Made by a program: the position numbers and the translations under genes. A stretch of 64,000 nt of DNA from the NCBI RefSeq assembly GCF_000517025.1, contig NZ_KI912095.1:105772-169771 (forward strand). Direction: 5' to 3'. How positions within the stretch are numbered: position 1 is the stretch's first letter; the number at the start of each line of letters is the position of its first letter. Below are positions 53,179-62,347 of the stretch, one piece after another. This stretch comes from Halonatronum saccharophilum DSM 13868 (GTDB taxonomy: Bacteria; Bacillota; Halanaerobiia; Halobacteroidales; Halobacteroidaceae). The notes under the pieces were generated by a model. That model was not told where the DNA came from, searched no databases, and was given only the letters and a program-made list of their open reading frames with translations.

Positions 53179-55476
53179 ATGAATAAAGCTACAAAAATTA
53201 AATATAGAAAAAAGGTTAGGGATAAATATTTAACACCTAAATTATATGAACTTGGATACTCAAAATCTAACATAAAATACAATTCTAAATTATTGATAGA
53301 AAAAGGAAGAAGGAAGGTTTTTATTAGAGCTGATATGTCAGTAGAATTAAATAGTAATCCAGCTATTATAATAGCTGTTAGGTATAATGATGAAGAGATA
53401 ACTGATTATTTAAAGGGTAGAATGTTGGCTTATGCTAGATTATTAGATAATCCAGCTCCAATTATAGTAATTACTAATGGCATAGAAACAAAGGTTTATG
53501 ATGTTTATACAGGAAAAAATATAGAAGAGATCCCATCTAAAGATAAATTAAATAAATTAATCTTAACAAGTAAAATTGATCAAAGAATGAAAGACGAGGC
53601 TTTAGATAACATCTTCTCTTTGATTTCTTTATGGGATAAAACAGAACAAAAGAGTCCTTATCACTTTAAAGATATTAGAGCTTATGATGATCCTAATGAA
53701 AATACTCCTTTCACAACAGACTTATTTCATGACTATAACTATTTTCCTGATATTCCTAATTCAATTGATGAGGTTTCAATTCGAGTTAGTAGTAAAAGAA
53801 ATTTAGTAGATAAAGTATATTTATATTATACAACTGACGGAAGTAATACTTGTTATAAACAAGAACAAGCTAAAAATGTGACTAAAATAGATTTAGAAAA
53901 GAAGTATACTGAAATAGCTCCTAACAATAACATATTAATTGATTGGTGGGAATGTAAAATACCAGCACAAAGTGATGGAACTATTGTTAAGTATTTAATA
54001 CAAGGTTATGATAGCGAAGCAGATAAATTATACTTTACTGAACAGGAGCAAAGTACACTAAAAGGAACAACTAAATTTTCATATTTAGTAGATAATTATT
54101 CAACACCAAATTGGGCTAAGGAAGCAATAGTTTATGAAATCTTTGTGGATCGCTTTTATCAGGGTAATTCTAATGAAGATTATAGAGTAAATAATTGTTA
54201 TAAAAGTTATCAAGGTGGTAACTTACAAGGAGTTATTGATAAATTAGATTATATTAGCGATTTAGGTGTAAATGCTATCTGGTTAACTCCCTTCTATAGT
54301 AGTGAAGGTTATCATGGTTATCATATTAAAGATTATTTAAAGGTTGATTATCGTTTTGGTGATAATAAATTACTAAAAGAATTAGTAGATAAGGCTCATC
54401 AATATGACTTAAAGGTTATTTTTGATTTTGTTCCCAATCACTGTTCTAATCAACATCCTTTTTTTCAAGAAGCGCAAAGAAGTAAGGATAGTCTGTATTA
54501 TGATTGGTTTATCTTTTATAATTGGCCAGAGGATTATGAAGCTTTTTGTGGGATTAAGGAATTACCAAAATTAAATACTAATAATCCTAGTGTACGTGAT
54601 TATTTGATTAATCAGGTAGCTATAAAATTAATACAAGAATATGATATTGATGGAATTAGAATTGATCATATAGAAGGTCTTTCTCATGATTTCTGGGTAG
54701 AATTTAGAAAAACGATCAAAGAATTTAGTCCAGACACCTATATTTTTGGAGAAGTTTGGCAAGGTCCTGGAATTACTAAAAAATATACAAGTCAATTAGA
54801 TGGTTGTTTCGATTTTGCTTTAGTGTGGTCTTTTAGAGAATTATTTATTTATGGTAGCAAAAACATTTCAGAATTTAAAGAAGATTTAGATTATTTAGAT
54901 GAGGTTTATCCACAAGAATTTAATATAGGAAGATTTTTAGATAATCATGATATGAATCGTTTTTTATGGGAAGCAGAAGGTGAAAAACAAAGGCTTAAAT
55001 TAGCAGCTGTTTGTCAATTTACTCTACGAGGAACCCAGTTTATTTATTATGGAACTGAAGTAGGTTTGTCTCAAGACAGAGACTGTCGTGATGATAATAC
55101 TGGAGATATTATTTATGATTATTCACGTAAATTTATGCATTGGGGAGAAGAACAAGATAAAGAATTATATGATTTCTATCGAAATTTATGTAAGATTAGA
55201 AGAAATAATAAAGCACTATCTCTTGGTAAGAGAAAAGACTTAGTAGTAGATGATGATACGGGGATTTTTATTTATTCTAAAATATATAATCAACAACAAT
55301 TAATAATTATATTAAATACTAAAGATAAGACAAATAAAATAAATCTTAATCTAGAAGGATTAAAAGTAAAATCTAAAACAAACTTAGTAGATTTATTATC
55401 ACTTAAGGAGTATAAAGTTAAAGGTGGTAGATTAGAGTTAACTTTAGATAATTTAACAGGAGCTATTTTGAAGTAA
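53179..55476 (+). CDS. GH13 alpha-amylase-family protein with N-terminal HsdR-N-like domain
   Basis: A 765-residue fusion. Residues 1-155 resemble the type I restriction R-subunit N-terminal (HSDR_N) PD-(D/E)XK domain: RADMSVELNSNPAIIIAVRY and IVITNGIETKVYDVYTG. The acidic D52 remains but the E-x-K pair reads A66-V-R68, so nuclease activity is unlikely. About 170-305 is a starch-binding-like beta domain. The rest is a cyclomaltodextrinase-like GH13 barrel with nucleophile D496 (GIRIDHIEG), acid/base E525 (FGEVWQ) and D591 (FLDNHDMNRF). No signal peptide. First gene of the operon; TTGGGGGTG precedes the ATG. Confidence 0.8.
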   Translation: MNKATKIKYRKKVRDKYLTPKLYELGYSKSNIKYNSKLLIEKGRRKVFIRADMSVELNSNPAIIIAVRYNDEEITDYLKGRMLAYARLLDNPAPIIVITNGIETKVYDVYTGKNIEEIPSKDKLNKLILTSKIDQRMKDEALDNIFSLISLWDKTEQKSPYHFKDIRAYDDPNENTPFTTDLFHDYNYFPDIPNSIDEVSIRVSSKRNLVDKVYLYYTTDGSNTCYKQEQAKNVTKIDLEKKYTEIAPNNNILIDWWECKIPAQSDGTIVKYLIQGYDSEADKLYFTEQEQSTLKGTTKFSYLVDNYSTPNWAKEAIVYEIFVDRFYQGNSNEDYRVNNCYKSYQGGNLQGVIDKLDYISDLGVNAIWLTPFYSSEGYHGYHIKDYLKVDYRFGDNKLLKELVDKAHQYDLKVIFDFVPNHCSNQHPFFQEAQRSKDSLYYDWFIFYNWPEDYEAFCGIKELPKLNTNNPSVRDYLINQVAIKLIQEYDIDGIRIDHIEGLSHDFWVEFRKTIKEFSPDTYIFGEVWQGPGITKKYTSQLDGCFDFALVWSFRELFIYGSKNISEFKEDLDYLDEVYPQEFNIGRFLDNHDMNRFLWEAEGEKQRLKLAAVCQFTLRGTQFIYYGTEVGLSQDRDCRDDNTGDIIYDYSRKFMHWGEEQDKELYDFYRNLCKIRRNNKALSLGKRKDLVVDDDTGIFIYSKIYNQQQLIIILNTKDKTNKINLNLEGLKVKSKTNLVDLLSLKEYKVKGGRLELTLDNLTGAILK

Positions 55477-55516
55477 TCACGTTTTTATTAAATTTTATAA
55501 ATCAGGAGGAATAGAA

Positions 55517-58474
55517 ATGGAGTCTTTGGGGGGAAAAACAATAATTGATTTATTTGAAGAACAAGTTCAAAAAACTCCAGATAGAATAGCTTTAATCTAT
55601 AAAGAAGACAGTTTAAGTTATAGGGAATTGAATAAAAAAGCAAAAAAGGTAGCTATAAATCTTAGAAAGCATCAGGTTAAACCAAATGATATTGTAGCTA
55701 TAATGATAGATAGATCTATAGATATGATTATCTCTATTTTAGGGGTATTAAAGTCAGGGGCAGCTTATTTACCAATTGATATTAATTACCCTAAGGAGAG
55801 AAAAGATTATATTTTTGCTGATAGTAGGGCCAAAGTTTTGTTGACAGAGAGTAATTTAAAGCAGGAAATAGATTTTAAAGGACAAGTAATCAAGGTTGAT
55901 AAAATTGCTCAACAATCTTTAATAGATTCAAAGCTAGATAAAGTTAATAGCCCTTCAGATTTGGCATATATAATTTATACTTCTGGAACAACTGGACAAC
56001 CTAAAGGGGTTATGATAGAGCATCATAGTGTGATTAATTTAGTGCAGAATTTTAAAAATAAAGTATATGATAGATATAATCAGCCTTTGAAGGTAGGATT
56101 TTTATCTCCTTATGTCTTTGATGCATCAATAAAGCAGATTTTTCCTTGTTTATTATTGGGGCATACGTTAGTCATTGTTCCCGAAAGTGCTAGATTAGAT
56201 GGGAATAAATTAATAGATTATTACAATCAACATAAAGTAGATATTTCTGATGGAACTCCTACTCATTTATCTATCTTATTTGAAGTGCTCTCTAATAATA
56301 AAGATCAAAATATATCTATTCAACATTTTATTATTGGAGGAGAAGCTTTATCAATTAACTTAGTAGAAGATATTTTTGCTACAGTAGATAATTTTAATTT
56401 GATAATTACAAATGTTTATGGTCCAACTGAATGTTGTGATGTAAGCACTTTGTTTTCTATCGACTCCAATATTATAGATGATTTAGAAGATATTCCAATT
56501 GGATTTCCTTTGCAAAATGTTAATGTTTATATTGTAGACCAGAATTTAAAGGAAGTAGCTCAAGGAGAATATGGGGAAATTATTATAGGAGGGCTAGGGT
56601 TAGCACGAGGCTATTTAAATAAAGCGACTTTAACACAAGAGAAGTTTATAGAATCTACTTTTAAAACAGGAGAAAGAATATATAAAACAGGAGATCAAGG
56701 AAGAATTTTAAAAGATGGTAGTTTAGAGTTTAAAGGACGATTAGATCATCAGGTTAAAATTAGAGGATTTAGAATAGAATTAGGAGAAATAGAAAAAAAT
56801 TTACTAGAGCATAAATCTATTAAAGAGGCAGTTGTAACTGATATTAAACAGGATAAACAAGAAAAGTATTTATGTGGATATATTGTTACAAAAAAATCTT
56901 TAAATATTGAAGAGATTAGAAGATATTTAACAAAGAAATTACCTGACTATATGATTCCGCAGTACTTTGTATTTTTAGATAAAATTCCCGTAACTAATAA
57001 TGGTAAGTTGAAAAGGAAAAAATTACCTAAACCTGATACAAAGGCAGTGCTTACTACAAATTATGTTAGTCCTCGTAATAGTGTAGAAAAGAAGTTAGTT
57101 GAGATATGGCAAGACATATTGGGCGTAGAAGAGATAGGAATAGAAGATGATTTTTTTGTTTTAGGTGGTACTTCTTTAAAAGCTATTAAGATTTTGGTAC
57201 AGGCTAACAAATATCAAATTCCTATTTCAGTTAAAGATATTTTAGAAAATAAGACAGTTAAAAATATTATTGATAAAATACCACAAGGAAAATTAGAGAT
57301 ACTTAAAAGTAAAGCAGAGGTAGCTGCTACAGCCTTAAAAGAAAGAGATAATAGAGTTTATAATAAAAAATTTAAGCCAGATAGTTATTATGAACCTTAT
57401 TATGGGTGTATAGCAGGGGCTTTATTAGAAAAATTAAAGTATGAAAATGATCTTTCTATCAAAAAACATTTTGTTCCAATCGGTCTAAAGAATGCAATTT
57501 TAAATTATGGCTTTGTAAATGATTCAACATTAGCTAATGAATTAATTTATAGGGAATTACCATCAGAAAAGATTATGGAGTTAGGATCTATTTTAGATTA
57601 TTTAGATATTAGAATGGATAAAGTTTCCTTTTCTTCTTTAGAAGAAGGGTTAAAGTATTGTGAACAAGAATTGAGTAAAGATAAATTAGTCTTAGCTTTA
57701 GGTGCTACTTATTATCTTAATTATACTCCAGATTATAAATTAGATGAAGAAGAATTTGCAAAGAATTTTAACGTTTTTGGTAATGATGAAATAGCTATTT
57801 TTCAAGATAATGAGATTCACAATCATGCTTTTTTAGTAGTTGACAATATTGATAATCAATACCTTGTTTATGATGTAACTTATGATTATTTTGGTGCAAT
57901 TTCAGCAAGTGATTTTAAGAAATCCTTTAGTGGGAATAAAGAGATTAACTTTATAGATAAATATTTTCCACACAAAAAAGATATCCCTTATCAAATAATC
58001 AATGTAGATACAACTAATTTAAAAAAATATAAAATGGAAGATATCGGAAGGTATATTTTACAGCAACATATTGATTTATACTTATCTGCTAAAGAAAAAG
58101 AGGTGCAAGGACCTACTAATAAGTTTAGCTTTTATTTTGGATTAAGGGTATTTAAAGAAATAGCAAATAAAATAGATAAGTGTATAAATTATGAAAAAAA
58201 TTATGATCAAATTAAAACACTATTATTATCTGCTTTAAATTCTTGGCATTTTAAGTATGATTATATAGTAAAGTTTTTATTAGATTATTCTGAATATCAG
58301 CAGATACCTAAAGATATCATAGATAACTTGATACAATGTCAAAAAAAGTTCGAGATTTTACAGCCAAATAACAAAGTAACTAAAGAATATCTTAGTAAAG
58401 TTAATAAAGAATTACTTAACATATATAATGAACAAAAGGAATTATTTAAAGAGTTAAAGTATATTATCAAATAA
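55517..58474 (+). CDS. NRPS-like protein: adenylation, thiolation and papain/BtrH-like domain
   Basis: The 985-residue protein lacks a condensation domain. Adenylation domain about 8-515, with A3 IIYTSGTTGQPKGVMIEHH, A5 NVYGPTECC, A7 YKTGDQG and A10 NGKLKRKKL. Thiolation domain about 525-595 with phosphopantetheine Ser553 (LGGTSLKAI). The C-terminal domain (about 610-985) has YYGCIAGALLEKL (Cys631), HNHAFLVVDN (His770) and LVYDVTYDYFG (Asp786), a Cys-His-Asp layout like papain-fold/BtrH acyl transferases. Aligned to GrsA, the ten specificity residues read D-A-K-D-I-G-V-D-V-K, near known glutamate codes. CAGGAGGAA precedes the ATG. Confidence 0.85.
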   Translation: MESLGGKTIIDLFEEQVQKTPDRIALIYKEDSLSYRELNKKAKKVAINLRKHQVKPNDIVAIMIDRSIDMIISILGVLKSGAAYLPIDINYPKERKDYIFADSRAKVLLTESNLKQEIDFKGQVIKVDKIAQQSLIDSKLDKVNSPSDLAYIIYTSGTTGQPKGVMIEHHSVINLVQNFKNKVYDRYNQPLKVGFLSPYVFDASIKQIFPCLLLGHTLVIVPESARLDGNKLIDYYNQHKVDISDGTPTHLSILFEVLSNNKDQNISIQHFIIGGEALSINLVEDIFATVDNFNLIITNVYGPTECCDVSTLFSIDSNIIDDLEDIPIGFPLQNVNVYIVDQNLKEVAQGEYGEIIIGGLGLARGYLNKATLTQEKFIESTFKTGERIYKTGDQGRILKDGSLEFKGRLDHQVKIRGFRIELGEIEKNLLEHKSIKEAVVTDIKQDKQEKYLCGYIVTKKSLNIEEIRRYLTKKLPDYMIPQYFVFLDKIPVTNNGKLKRKKLPKPDTKAVLTTNYVSPRNSVEKKLVEIWQDILGVEEIGIEDDFFVLGGTSLKAIKILVQANKYQIPISVKDILENKTVKNIIDKIPQGKLEILKSKAEVAATALKERDNRVYNKKFKPDSYYEPYYGCIAGALLEKLKYENDLSIKKHFVPIGLKNAILNYGFVNDSTLANELIYRELPSEKIMELGSILDYLDIRMDKVSFSSLEEGLKYCEQELSKDKLVLALGATYYLNYTPDYKLDEEEFAKNFNVFGNDEIAIFQDNEIHNHAFLVVDNIDNQYLVYDVTYDYFGAISASDFKKSFSGNKEINFIDKYFPHKKDIPYQIINVDTTNLKKYKMEDIGRYILQQHIDLYLSAKEKEVQGPTNKFSFYFGLRVFKEIANKIDKCINYEKNYDQIKTLLLSALNSWHFKYDYIVKFLLDYSEYQQIPKDIIDNLIQCQKKFEILQPNNKVTKEYLSKVNKELLNIYNEQKELFKELKYIIK

Positions 58475-58487
58475 AGGAGGAAGTTAG

Positions 58488-59651
58488 ATGAAAAAGGGAG
58501 AGTCTGATCCATTTAATAAAATTATAAATAGAGTTTATAATAAGAGCTTTAAACCAGATATATCTTATGAATCACATTATGGTTGTGTAGCAGGAGCTTT
58601 ATTAGAAAAGTTAAAATATGAACATAATCTTTCTATTAAAAAACATTTTATCCCAATTGGTCTAAAGAATGCAATTTTAAATTATGGCTTTGTAAATGAT
58701 TCAACAATAGCTGATGAATTAACTTATAGAGAGTTAATGTCCGAAAATATTATGGAGTTAGGATCTATATTAGATTATTTAAATATTAGAATGGATACAG
58801 TTGTATTTTCTTCTTTAGAAGAAGGGTTAAAGTATTGTAAGCAAGAATTAAGTGAAGGTAGAGTAGTTTTGGCTTTGGGTACTACTTATTATCTTGATTA
58901 TACCCCAGATTATAAATTAGATAAAGAAGAATTTGAAAAGAATATTAATTTTTTTGGTAATGATGAAATAGCTATTTCTGAAAATAAAGAGGGTAATAAT
59001 CATGCTTTTTTAGTTATTGACATCATTAATGATAAATATCTTGTTTATGACGCAAGTTATGATTATTTTGGTAAAATTTCAGCAAGTGATTTTAAGAAAT
59101 GCTTTAGTGGAAATAAAGAGGTTGACTTTATAGATGAATATTTTCCACATAAAAAAGATGTTCCTTATCAAATAATCAATGTGGATACAACTAATTTAAA
59201 AAGGTGTGGAATGAAGGAGCTTGGGAGGTATATTTTACAGGAAAACATTGATGTATACTTATCTGCTAAAGAAAAAGAGGTGCAAGGACCTACTAATAAA
59301 TTTAGCTTTTATTTTGGATTAAGGGTATTTAAAGAAATAGCAAATAAGATAGATAAGTATATAGATTATCAAGAAAATTATGATCAACTCAAAATACTAT
59401 TATCATCTGCGTTAAATTCTTGGCATTTTAAGTATAAATATCTAGTAAGTTTTTTATTAGATTATTCTAAATATCAGCAAATACCTAAAGATATTATTAA
59501 TGCTTTTGTGGAGTGTCAAGAAAAGTTTGAGATTTTACAGCCAAATAATAAAATTACCAAACAATATCTTAGTAAAGTTAATAAAGAATTACTAAATATA
59601 TATAATGAACAGAGGGAATTATTTGAAGAGTTAAAATCACTTATTAAATAA
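58488..59651 (+). CDS. Free-standing papain/BtrH-like domain, duplicate of the NRPS C-terminus
   Basis: The 387-residue protein aligns end to end with the last 375 residues of the preceding protein; by eye about four of five positions are identical. The Cys33 (HYGCVAGAL), His172 (NNHAFLVID) and Asp188 (LVYDASYDY) are kept, so both copies look active. It starts 13 nt after the NRPS stop behind AAAGGAGG. It probably arose by tandem duplication with loss of the A-T part. A role in moving or releasing the aminoacyl group from Ser553 is inferred. The family itself is not one I can name with certainty. Confidence 0.75.
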   Translation: MKKGESDPFNKIINRVYNKSFKPDISYESHYGCVAGALLEKLKYEHNLSIKKHFIPIGLKNAILNYGFVNDSTIADELTYRELMSENIMELGSILDYLNIRMDTVVFSSLEEGLKYCKQELSEGRVVLALGTTYYLDYTPDYKLDKEEFEKNINFFGNDEIAISENKEGNNHAFLVIDIINDKYLVYDASYDYFGKISASDFKKCFSGNKEVDFIDEYFPHKKDVPYQIINVDTTNLKRCGMKELGRYILQENIDVYLSAKEKEVQGPTNKFSFYFGLRVFKEIANKIDKYIDYQENYDQLKILLSSALNSWHFKYKYLVSFLLDYSKYQQIPKDIINAFVECQEKFEILQPNNKITKQYLSKVNKELLNIYNEQRELFEELKSLIK

Positions 59652-59664
59652 AGGGGGAGTTAAG

Positions 59665-60726
59665 ATGAAAAAGGTAGCGTTTTATCCATTTAATAAAATT
59701 ACAAGAGGATTAATTAAATTTAGTGATTTATTAGACTTTGAAATAGCTTCAGTAGTAGATTTTGGATTTTATAAAGAAGAAGGATTTAGAGAAGGAGATG
59801 AGTACTTTGAAGATATCTGTATCACAGCCTCTTTAACAAAAGCTTTAGCAGATGTAGATACCCTTATCTTAAATGGAGAAGGTGTTTCTATGGAGGGAAT
59901 GAAGGATTTTTATGCAACTGGAGGATTAAAAGAGAAGTGGAAAGAACTAATTAAATTTGCTGACCAAAAGGGAATCGAAATAATTAATATCCATAAAGTA
60001 GAAGATGAAGAATTAAGAATGTGGCTACAAGAAAAAGATATTGCCATTAATAATTATGATAAAAGCAGGGAGTATATTCAAAAATATATAACAGAAGCTG
60101 AAAAATTAGATGTTGCTGATAAGATAACAAAGATAGGAATTTATGCTACAAGAGGTTGTATTGGCAAATTTACTACTCAAATGACTTTATTAAGGTCTTT
60201 AAAAGAAGCTAATGAGAAGGTTGGAGCAATTATTACAGAACCAACATCATATTTATTTAATCAATATGATGGAGATTATTTAAGATTAAACGTTAAAGGT
60301 CACCCCCTTGATGCTATTCAATATATGTCAGCAACAGCTAAGTATGCAGAAAAGGATGGTAAGGAATATTTATTATTTTCTGATCAACAAAGTTTAACTG
60401 GGAATGTAGAAACACTTAATATGGTATTATATAAGGTTGGTATGTTAAAAGAATTTAATCCAGACATTATATTATTAATTGTAGGATATGACGATGATGA
60501 TGTAATTGAAGAATGTTTAAATGTTTTGCAGGTGTATTCTGATACCAAGAAACCTTTAGCTTTAATGTTACCAGATTGTGTACAGGTTAAGTATGGACAA
60601 TATAAAAAGAAGAGCCCTAAAGAGATTGAAGAGAGAAAAAAAGAATTAAAGGAGAAGTTTGCTATAGAAAATATAGAATTAATAAAAGATATTGATAATA
60701 TTAGAGATTTAATTACTAATCAATAG
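59665..60726 (+). CDS. DUF1611-like P-loop protein
   Basis: The 353-residue protein has an N-terminal Rossmann-like part (about 1-145) and a P-loop part from KIGIYATRGCIGKFTTQMTLL (G164-K168). The further motifs TEPTSYLF and HPLDAIQYMSA recall DUF1611/DgcN-type proteins, some of which act on amino acids such as D-glutamate. The residue AIIT following the P-loop helix fits the same fold. In this operon it may modify the amino acid or its product with ATP or acetyl-CoA. It starts 13 nt after the previous stop, behind AAAGGGGGAG. Confidence 0.65.
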   Translation: MKKVAFYPFNKITRGLIKFSDLLDFEIASVVDFGFYKEEGFREGDEYFEDICITASLTKALADVDTLILNGEGVSMEGMKDFYATGGLKEKWKELIKFADQKGIEIINIHKVEDEELRMWLQEKDIAINNYDKSREYIQKYITEAEKLDVADKITKIGIYATRGCIGKFTTQMTLLRSLKEANEKVGAIITEPTSYLFNQYDGDYLRLNVKGHPLDAIQYMSATAKYAEKDGKEYLLFSDQQSLTGNVETLNMVLYKVGMLKEFNPDIILLIVGYDDDDVIEECLNVLQVYSDTKKPLALMLPDCVQVKYGQYKKKSPKEIEERKKELKEKFAIENIELIKDIDNIRDLITNQ

Positions 60727-60750
60727 ATAATTAAAAAGAGAGGTTTTAAA

Positions 60751-62094
60751 GTGATGACATCTAAGATAGAGAAAAAACAGAAAAATAATAGTCAATCTAT
60801 TAAGAAGATAAATTATAAGCAAAACTTTATATTAATGATTTTAGGGAGATTGGTATCACAATTAGGTACTTCTATATTCTCCTTTGCTTTAAGTCTTTAT
60901 GTACTAGATCTTACTGGATCAGCAGGTGCTTTTTCAATGGTATTAAGTTTTTCAATTATTCCTAATGTGATATTAAATATCTTTGGTGGAGTATTTGTAG
61001 ATAGAAATAATAAAAAGAAAATCATTGTGGGTGCTGATATTTTAAGTGGTATTTTTGTATTAGTCTTTATGTCAATTTTTTATTTAAATGATAAAAATAT
61101 TATCATTCTAATAATTTGTAATATGTTATTAGCATCTATACAATGTATTTTTAACCTTGCTATGAATGCCTCAATTTCAAATATAGTAAAAAAAGAACAG
61201 GTTCCAAAGTTGAATTCTGTATTTACTGCTACAGGATCTATTATTAATATCATTGGACCTATCTTAGGCGCTATTGCTTATACCGTATTAGGAATGAATG
61301 TTATTTTTTGGCTTAATAGTATTTCTTTTATTCTTTCTGGTATTTCTGAGTTATTTATTACTTTCATTCAAAAGAAGAATAGTGGAGAGGTTAGTACTAT
61401 AGAACAAAATTACCTTAATGATTTTAAAAAGATATTAATATATTTAAAGAAAGCTAAAACAGTTAGGTTTTTACTTATATTTAATAGTACTATTTTATTA
61501 ATCTTTAGTCCGATGTGGGCTGTAGTGGTTCCCTACATTACTTATAATGTCATTAACGTATCAGAAATACAACTTTCAATTGTGAAAGGTTCTTTAGCTG
61601 CAGGAGCTGTTATTGGTTCAGTTATTATATCCTATATTTCTGCAGAAACTACTACTAAATTATTAAAAAGAATATTTACTTTAGTAAGTATACAAGCTGT
61701 TTTTATTATTTTATTAGTTATACCTAATTTATTTCTTGATTATGATCCATCTAAATGGATTACTACCTTAGCCTTTAGTTTATTATTAAGTGTTAATGGA
61801 GTTATTACTGTGGTTTGTGCAGTTCCATTAAATAGTTATTTTCAAATAACTGTTCCAGAAGGTTTAAGAGGTAAATTTTTTGGGGTTATGAGTACGACAA
61901 CATCTTTAGCTGCTGTAGTAGGGATGTGGATTTATGGTGCTTTTTTAGAAACAATGGATTGGTATAAAATAATTGTTTTTTCAGGAGTAATTGTTTTAAC
62001 TGCAATGTTATACTTGATACATAATCAACAAAGTGATGAATTAGAATTAAAGTATCAAGAGCAGGAAATTGAGAGTCAAGGTGGGTTGTTATAG
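60751..62094 (+). CDS. MFS transporter, probable product exporter
   Basis: A 447-residue major facilitator with 12 predicted helices, of the EntS/macrolide-efflux class: NFILMILGRLVSQLGTSIFSFALSLYVLDLTGSAGAF and motif A GGVFVDRNNKKKIIVG between helices 2 and 3. A charged N-terminal extension (about 25 residues) precedes helix 1. Starts at GTG 60751 or ATG 60754 after AAGAGAGG. Last gene before the terminator; export of the product made by the upstream enzymes is the natural reading. Confidence 0.85.
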   Translation: MMTSKIEKKQKNNSQSIKKINYKQNFILMILGRLVSQLGTSIFSFALSLYVLDLTGSAGAFSMVLSFSIIPNVILNIFGGVFVDRNNKKKIIVGADILSGIFVLVFMSIFYLNDKNIIILIICNMLLASIQCIFNLAMNASISNIVKKEQVPKLNSVFTATGSIINIIGPILGAIAYTVLGMNVIFWLNSISFILSGISELFITFIQKKNSGEVSTIEQNYLNDFKKILIYLKKAKTVRFLLIFNSTILLIFSPMWAVVVPYITYNVINVSEIQLSIVKGSLAAGAVIGSVIISYISAETTTKLLKRIFTLVSIQAVFIILLVIPNLFLDYDPSKWITTLAFSLLLSVNGVITVVCAVPLNSYFQITVPEGLRGKFFGVMSTTTSLAAVVGMWIYGAFLETMDWYKIIVFSGVIVLTAMLYLIHNQQSDELELKYQEQEIESQGGLL

Positions 62095-62096
62095 AT

Positions 62097-62140
62097 AAAA
62101 AAAGCGAGCTACAGTTTTAAAACTGTAGCTCGCTTTTTTT
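62097..62140. terminator. Terminator of the amylase-NRPS-MFS operon
   Basis: AAAAAAAGCGAGCTACAGTT and onward with its complement: a 22-bp loopless stem with a T7 tract. Confidence 0.93.
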
Positions 62141-62262
62141 ATTTGAGCAGTATAATTAAGTCTTCTATATATTTTTGTTTGTTTATAGTTTTGCTTATAT
62201 ATATTGTAAATTATAGATATTTTTAAAATTTTAATCTAATAAAAAAATTTTTGTTGATAATA

Positions 62263-62322
62263 TTGACAATTGAAATATATTGGATATAATATGACTATAA
62301 GGTCATATGACTACTAAGTCAT
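62263..62322 (+). promoter_or_regulatory. TetR-gene promoter with tandem operators
   Basis: TTGACA (62263-62268), 16-nt spacer, TATAAT (62285-62290). Two adjacent 16-bp inverted repeats follow at once: ATGACTATAAGGTCAT (62291-62306) and ATGACTACTAAGTCAT (62307-62322). They overlay the transcription start, so binding of the TetR protein would shut its own promoter. Confidence 0.85.
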
Positions 62323-62347
62323 ATAGATAATTTAAGGGGGAATAAAG

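Noticed and set aside
53179-53650. Type I restriction enzyme R subunit
   Set aside because: Only the N-terminal domain resembles HsdR and its catalytic E-x-K is lost. No helicase part, hsdM or hsdS is present; the rest is GH13.
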